The notes below the pieces were generated by a model. The model saw nothing but the letters and a program-made list of their open reading frames with translations. It was not told the origin of the DNA and ran no database searches. A stretch of 64,000 nt of DNA from SHAN690 sp040221375 (lineage in GTDB: Bacteria; Bacteroidota; Bacteroidia; Flavobacteriales_G; Salibacteraceae), in NCBI GenBank assembly GCA_040221375.1, contig JAVKEP010000110.1, forward strand, positions 80,331 to 144,330, written 5' to 3'. Both the position numbers and the translations under genes were made by a program. This document shows, piece by piece, positions 61,334 to 64,000 of the stretch. Each line of letters opens with the position of its first letter. Position 1 is the stretch's first letter.

Positions 61334-61341
61334 TAATTTTA
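61334..61341 (+). promoter_or_regulatory. Possible -7 box (TAatTTTA) of the WD40-caspase gene
   Basis: One mismatch to TAnnTTTG, 19 bp before the ATG at 61361. The same TTTA variant is seen at the TetR operon promoter. No clear -33 element. Confidence 0.4.
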
Positions 61342-61360
61342 ACCACTAAACACCATTGCT

Positions 61361-63883
61361 ATGTTACGTTATATCACGCTTGGCACTTGCTTAGCCCTCG
61401 GCCCGATGCTGAATGGGCAAGAATTGGATCGATCCATTGAATCTGCGCACCCGGGCGGAGTGAATGCCATTTCGATTTCGTCAGACGAAACCACCATCCT
61501 CTCTGGTGGTATGGACAACCGTGTCTATTTATGGAATGCGACGGATGGCAGTAAAGTCAAGGCGCTTTCACATAGCAGTAGCGTGAATGCCGTTAGTTAT
61601 AATAACAACAGTACTCTCTTTGCTTCGGCGAGTTCAGACACTAAAGTGATCGTGTTTGATGGTGCCACTGCCAAGCCTAAAAAATTACTAAAAGGCCATA
61701 CTGCTGCGGTCAACGCATTGATTTACCACCCGCTCAACGACATGGTAGCTACCGCTGACGAGTCGGGTGACGTGAAGCTTTGGAATGAAGATGGATCCTT
61801 GAAGAACACATTCAAAGGCCACTCAAAAGCTGTGCGTGCACTCGCCTTCAGCCCGGATGGTTCTACCCTCGTTTCAGGTGGGGACGACGGGATCGTTCGA
61901 TACTGGGGTGTAGTGGACGGGCAGGCTAAATCAACGGCAAACAGTGATTCAAAGAGCATCCGAGCTTTGGCCTTTAGCAATGACGGACAATACTTGGCCA
62001 GCGGCGGATCTAGCAAGGGAATTGAATTGTGGAACCCGGTAAGTGGAGCCAAGATTACCAAGTTGGAAGGGCATAAGAATGAAGTGACGTCGATCTCATT
62101 CAGTTCGGACGTGCAATACATAGCATCCGGTTCATTGGATGGCAGTTTGATGATTTGGAAGGTGGAGACCATGCAGTCGGTTGCAACGTTAGATGCGCAT
62201 CAAAAGGGAGTGAATGCGGTTGGGTTTAGCCAAGAAGGAAACATCCTTGTATCTGCAGGAGGCGACGGAAACATCAAAATGTGGAAAACCAATGCACTTG
62301 ATATTGGAAAGCGCAGATTTGCGAAAAGCAATGCGAAACCAGAGTTGAGTTTGGAACGCTTGTTCCTCGAAGAATCGAACCAGAATGGACTCGTTGAGTA
62401 TTCAGATGATCCGAGCCTTTCTTTCGTTGTGAAGAATGCCGGCAAAGGACAAGCGTACAACCTCATGGCCAAGATCACCTTGTCCGATCAAATTGCCGGA
62501 CTTACCGTTCAAAGGGAAGTGATCATCGGAAACTTGGACAAAGGGGCAAGCAGGAATATTTCCATCCCGCTAGCCACCGATCAGAACCTTGAGTCAGGTA
62601 CAACAACGATTTCAATCGAGATTGCTGACGCAAACGGAAACGCGACCAAGGGGGAGTCAATCACCATCCAAACAAAAGGAGAAAGCCATTACGCCTACCT
62701 TATGGTCCAAGACGTGAGCTTCTCATCGGCCAACGGTAAAGCAGAGGTCAATACACCGATCAGCTTGAAGGTGATGCTGCAAAACACATCCAAAGGAATG
62801 GCCAAAAATGTGGCCATCAAACTTTTGCTTCCTCCCAATGTGATGGCGGTGGATAAATTGAAAAATGTCATCCCCGAAATTCCTGCCGAGGGACTCGCCG
62901 AAGCGACGTTTGAATTCTATGCTACCGATGCGTTTGACCTCGATAAGCTCGTACCTCAGATAATCATTCAAGGCGCGTTTAGCAACATAGAAGATCAAAG
63001 TTTTGAGGTAGCAATGAACGAAACCTTGCCAGTCAACGAAGATTACGGGGCCATTGCAATGGCCATGAAGGTGAGCGGCGATGGTGAAGAGATTGTTTAC
63101 CGTGGAGGAGGAGACCCGCTGCAAGGACTCAATGTAGCTAAGGCGAAAGAAATGGTGCTCGGAAAATACTACGCACTCATCGTCGGGGTGGATAAGTACA
63201 GCGGTACATGGACGCCCTTAAACAACGCAGTTCAAGATGCCAAGGCAATCGAGTCGATGCTGAGAGATAAGTATCAATTCGATGAGTTCAAAGTACTCTA
63301 CGATGAGCGAGCAACACGCGCAAACATTATTCAAGCCATGGAATGGCTGGTGGCAAACGTAAAAGAAGCAGATAATCTGTTCATTTACTATTCAGGACAT
63401 GGAGAGTACAAGGAAGCCCTCAACAAGGGCTATTGGGTACCGGTAGATGCAAAGAGCAAAAGCACTAGCGAGTATATATCCAATTCCGACATCCAAACGT
63501 TTATCGGGGGAATTCGATCCAAACACACATTACTCGTGAGCGACGCGTGTTTCAGTGGCGACATCTTTCGTGGGAACACTGTCTCTATCCCATTCGAAGA
63601 CAATCAGAAGTACTACGTAAATGTCCATAATTTGATCTCGAGAAAGGCAATTACTTCCGGCGGAATCGAGCCTGTGATGGATGGTGGTCGCGATGGGCAC
63701 TCGGTATTTGCGTACTATTTTCTGAAGGCGCTCAACGGAAATGAAGGCCGTTACCTCGATGCCGGCAAACTCTACGAGCAGATCAAAGTGCCTGTGATCA
63801 ACAACAGTGAGCAAACTCCACAAATGGCACCCGTTAAGAATACGGGCGACGAAGGGGGCCAGTTCATCTTCGTGAAAAAGTAG
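61361..63883 (+). CDS. Exported WD40-propeller protein with C-terminal caspase-like (peptidase C14) domain
   Basis: 840 residues. Signal peptide (1-18, MLRYITLGTCLALGPMLNGQ region). Seven WD40 repeats make one closed propeller (about 25-315; cores such as VNAISISSDETTILSGG and VRALAFSPDGSTLVSGG). A two-part CARDB-like beta region follows (about 330-570). The caspase fold (about 600-840) has YYALIVGVDKYSG, the catalytic His680 in YYSGHGE and Cys730 in VSDACFSGD. Bacterial metacaspase-like proteins cleave after basic or other residues; the specificity here is unknown. No T9SS sorting domain, so it may be periplasmic. Divergent from the T9SS type B operon. Confidence 0.92.
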   Translation: MLRYITLGTCLALGPMLNGQELDRSIESAHPGGVNAISISSDETTILSGGMDNRVYLWNATDGSKVKALSHSSSVNAVSYNNNSTLFASASSDTKVIVFDGATAKPKKLLKGHTAAVNALIYHPLNDMVATADESGDVKLWNEDGSLKNTFKGHSKAVRALAFSPDGSTLVSGGDDGIVRYWGVVDGQAKSTANSDSKSIRALAFSNDGQYLASGGSSKGIELWNPVSGAKITKLEGHKNEVTSISFSSDVQYIASGSLDGSLMIWKVETMQSVATLDAHQKGVNAVGFSQEGNILVSAGGDGNIKMWKTNALDIGKRRFAKSNAKPELSLERLFLEESNQNGLVEYSDDPSLSFVVKNAGKGQAYNLMAKITLSDQIAGLTVQREVIIGNLDKGASRNISIPLATDQNLESGTTTISIEIADANGNATKGESITIQTKGESHYAYLMVQDVSFSSANGKAEVNTPISLKVMLQNTSKGMAKNVAIKLLLPPNVMAVDKLKNVIPEIPAEGLAEATFEFYATDAFDLDKLVPQIIIQGAFSNIEDQSFEVAMNETLPVNEDYGAIAMAMKVSGDGEEIVYRGGGDPLQGLNVAKAKEMVLGKYYALIVGVDKYSGTWTPLNNAVQDAKAIESMLRDKYQFDEFKVLYDERATRANIIQAMEWLVANVKEADNLFIYYSGHGEYKEALNKGYWVPVDAKSKSTSEYISNSDIQTFIGGIRSKHTLLVSDACFSGDIFRGNTVSIPFEDNQKYYVNVHNLISRKAITSGGIEPVMDGGRDGHSVFAYYFLKALNGNEGRYLDAGKLYEQIKVPVINNSEQTPQMAPVKNTGDEGGQFIFVKK

Positions 63884-63934
63884 ATCGGTCAGCATTGCTT
63901 ACTTAAGTGCTTTGCCTTTCTTTGACTGAACGCC

Positions 63935-64000
63935 ATGAAATTGCGCTACTTCCTTCTTTCGTGTTGCATGCTTCTGCTCATACCCAGGGCCGATGCACAG
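63935..64000 (+). CDS. Start of an exported protein, cut by the window edge
   Basis: The first 22 codons from the ATG at 63935 encode a typical signal peptide (MKLRYFLLSCCMLLLIPRAD then AQ) with a plausible cleavage after ADA. The mature protein lies outside the window. It begins 51 bp after the caspase gene on the same strand and may be cotranscribed with it. Confidence 0.65.
   Translation, partial: MKLRYFLLSCCMLLLIPRADAQ

Overview
This 64 kb window is a chromosomal segment of a member of the Bacteroidota, most probably a Flavobacteriales-type aerobic marine or aquatic bacterium. The evidence is several type IX secretion (T9SS) cargo proteins with C-terminal sorting domains, a PorP/SprF protein, a PD40/OmpA protein, a TonB receptor with a carboxypeptidase-like N-terminus, promoters of the Bacteroidota type (TAnnTTTG at -7) with little Shine-Dalgarno signal, and the block purN / acpP-fabF-rnc-(IPExxxVDY)-pyk that I recall as typical of this phylum. 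I cannot name the genus. There are no insertion sequences, prophage genes or CRISPR arrays.

Layout. 1-2.7 kb: an ECF sigma factor, a membrane protein that looks like an anti-sigma/outer-membrane-barrel fusion, and a lipoprotein, all overlapping. 2.8-4.7 kb: a secreted T9SS protein with SprB-like repeats. 5-6.3 kb: der. 6.4-9.4 kb: a metal-related operon (HYC_CC_PP protein, HMA protein, TonB receptor). 9.4-15.2 kb: lipid kinase, coiled-coil lipoprotein, and a four-gene string with a glycosyltransferase and a T9SS cargo protein. 15.2-20.7 kb: pyk, IPExxxVDY-like protein, rnc, fabF, acpP, an iodotyrosine-deiodinase-like flavoprotein, and purN. 20.8-23.8 kb: a large CPA1 antiporter with a cNMP-binding-type domain. 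23.9-33.4 kb: two tRNA-Val genes and many small housekeeping or accessory genes (lipoproteins, TfoX, VOC, DEAD-box helicase, CtlX, DUF3124, SRPBCC, YceI). 33.5-36.1 kb: an ABC-F protein and a secreted CxxCH protein. 36.2-42 kb: a TetR-controlled operon for an envelope export system (LolA-like protein, two FtsX-type permeases, ATPase, beta-barrel). 42-44 kb: an OmpA/PD40 protein. 44.2-58.5 kb: one giant gene of 4786 codons. 58.5-61.2 kb: a T9SS type B cargo, PorP/SprF and membrane protein operon. 61.4-64 kb: a secreted WD40-caspase protein and the first 22 codons of another exported protein.

The most notable items are the giant surface protein, with four copies of an unrecognised ~190-residue domain in an ABAB order followed by 27 Ig-like repeats; the self-regulated envelope export operon with a palindromic operator lying on its own promoter; an rnc gene whose expected ATG reads ATC inside a stop-start overlap; a flavoprotein carrying the full Glu-Tyr-Lys halotyrosine-binding set; and apparently leaderless promoters at der and at the HYC_CC_PP gene. 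All family calls come from reading the sequence; no database search was run.
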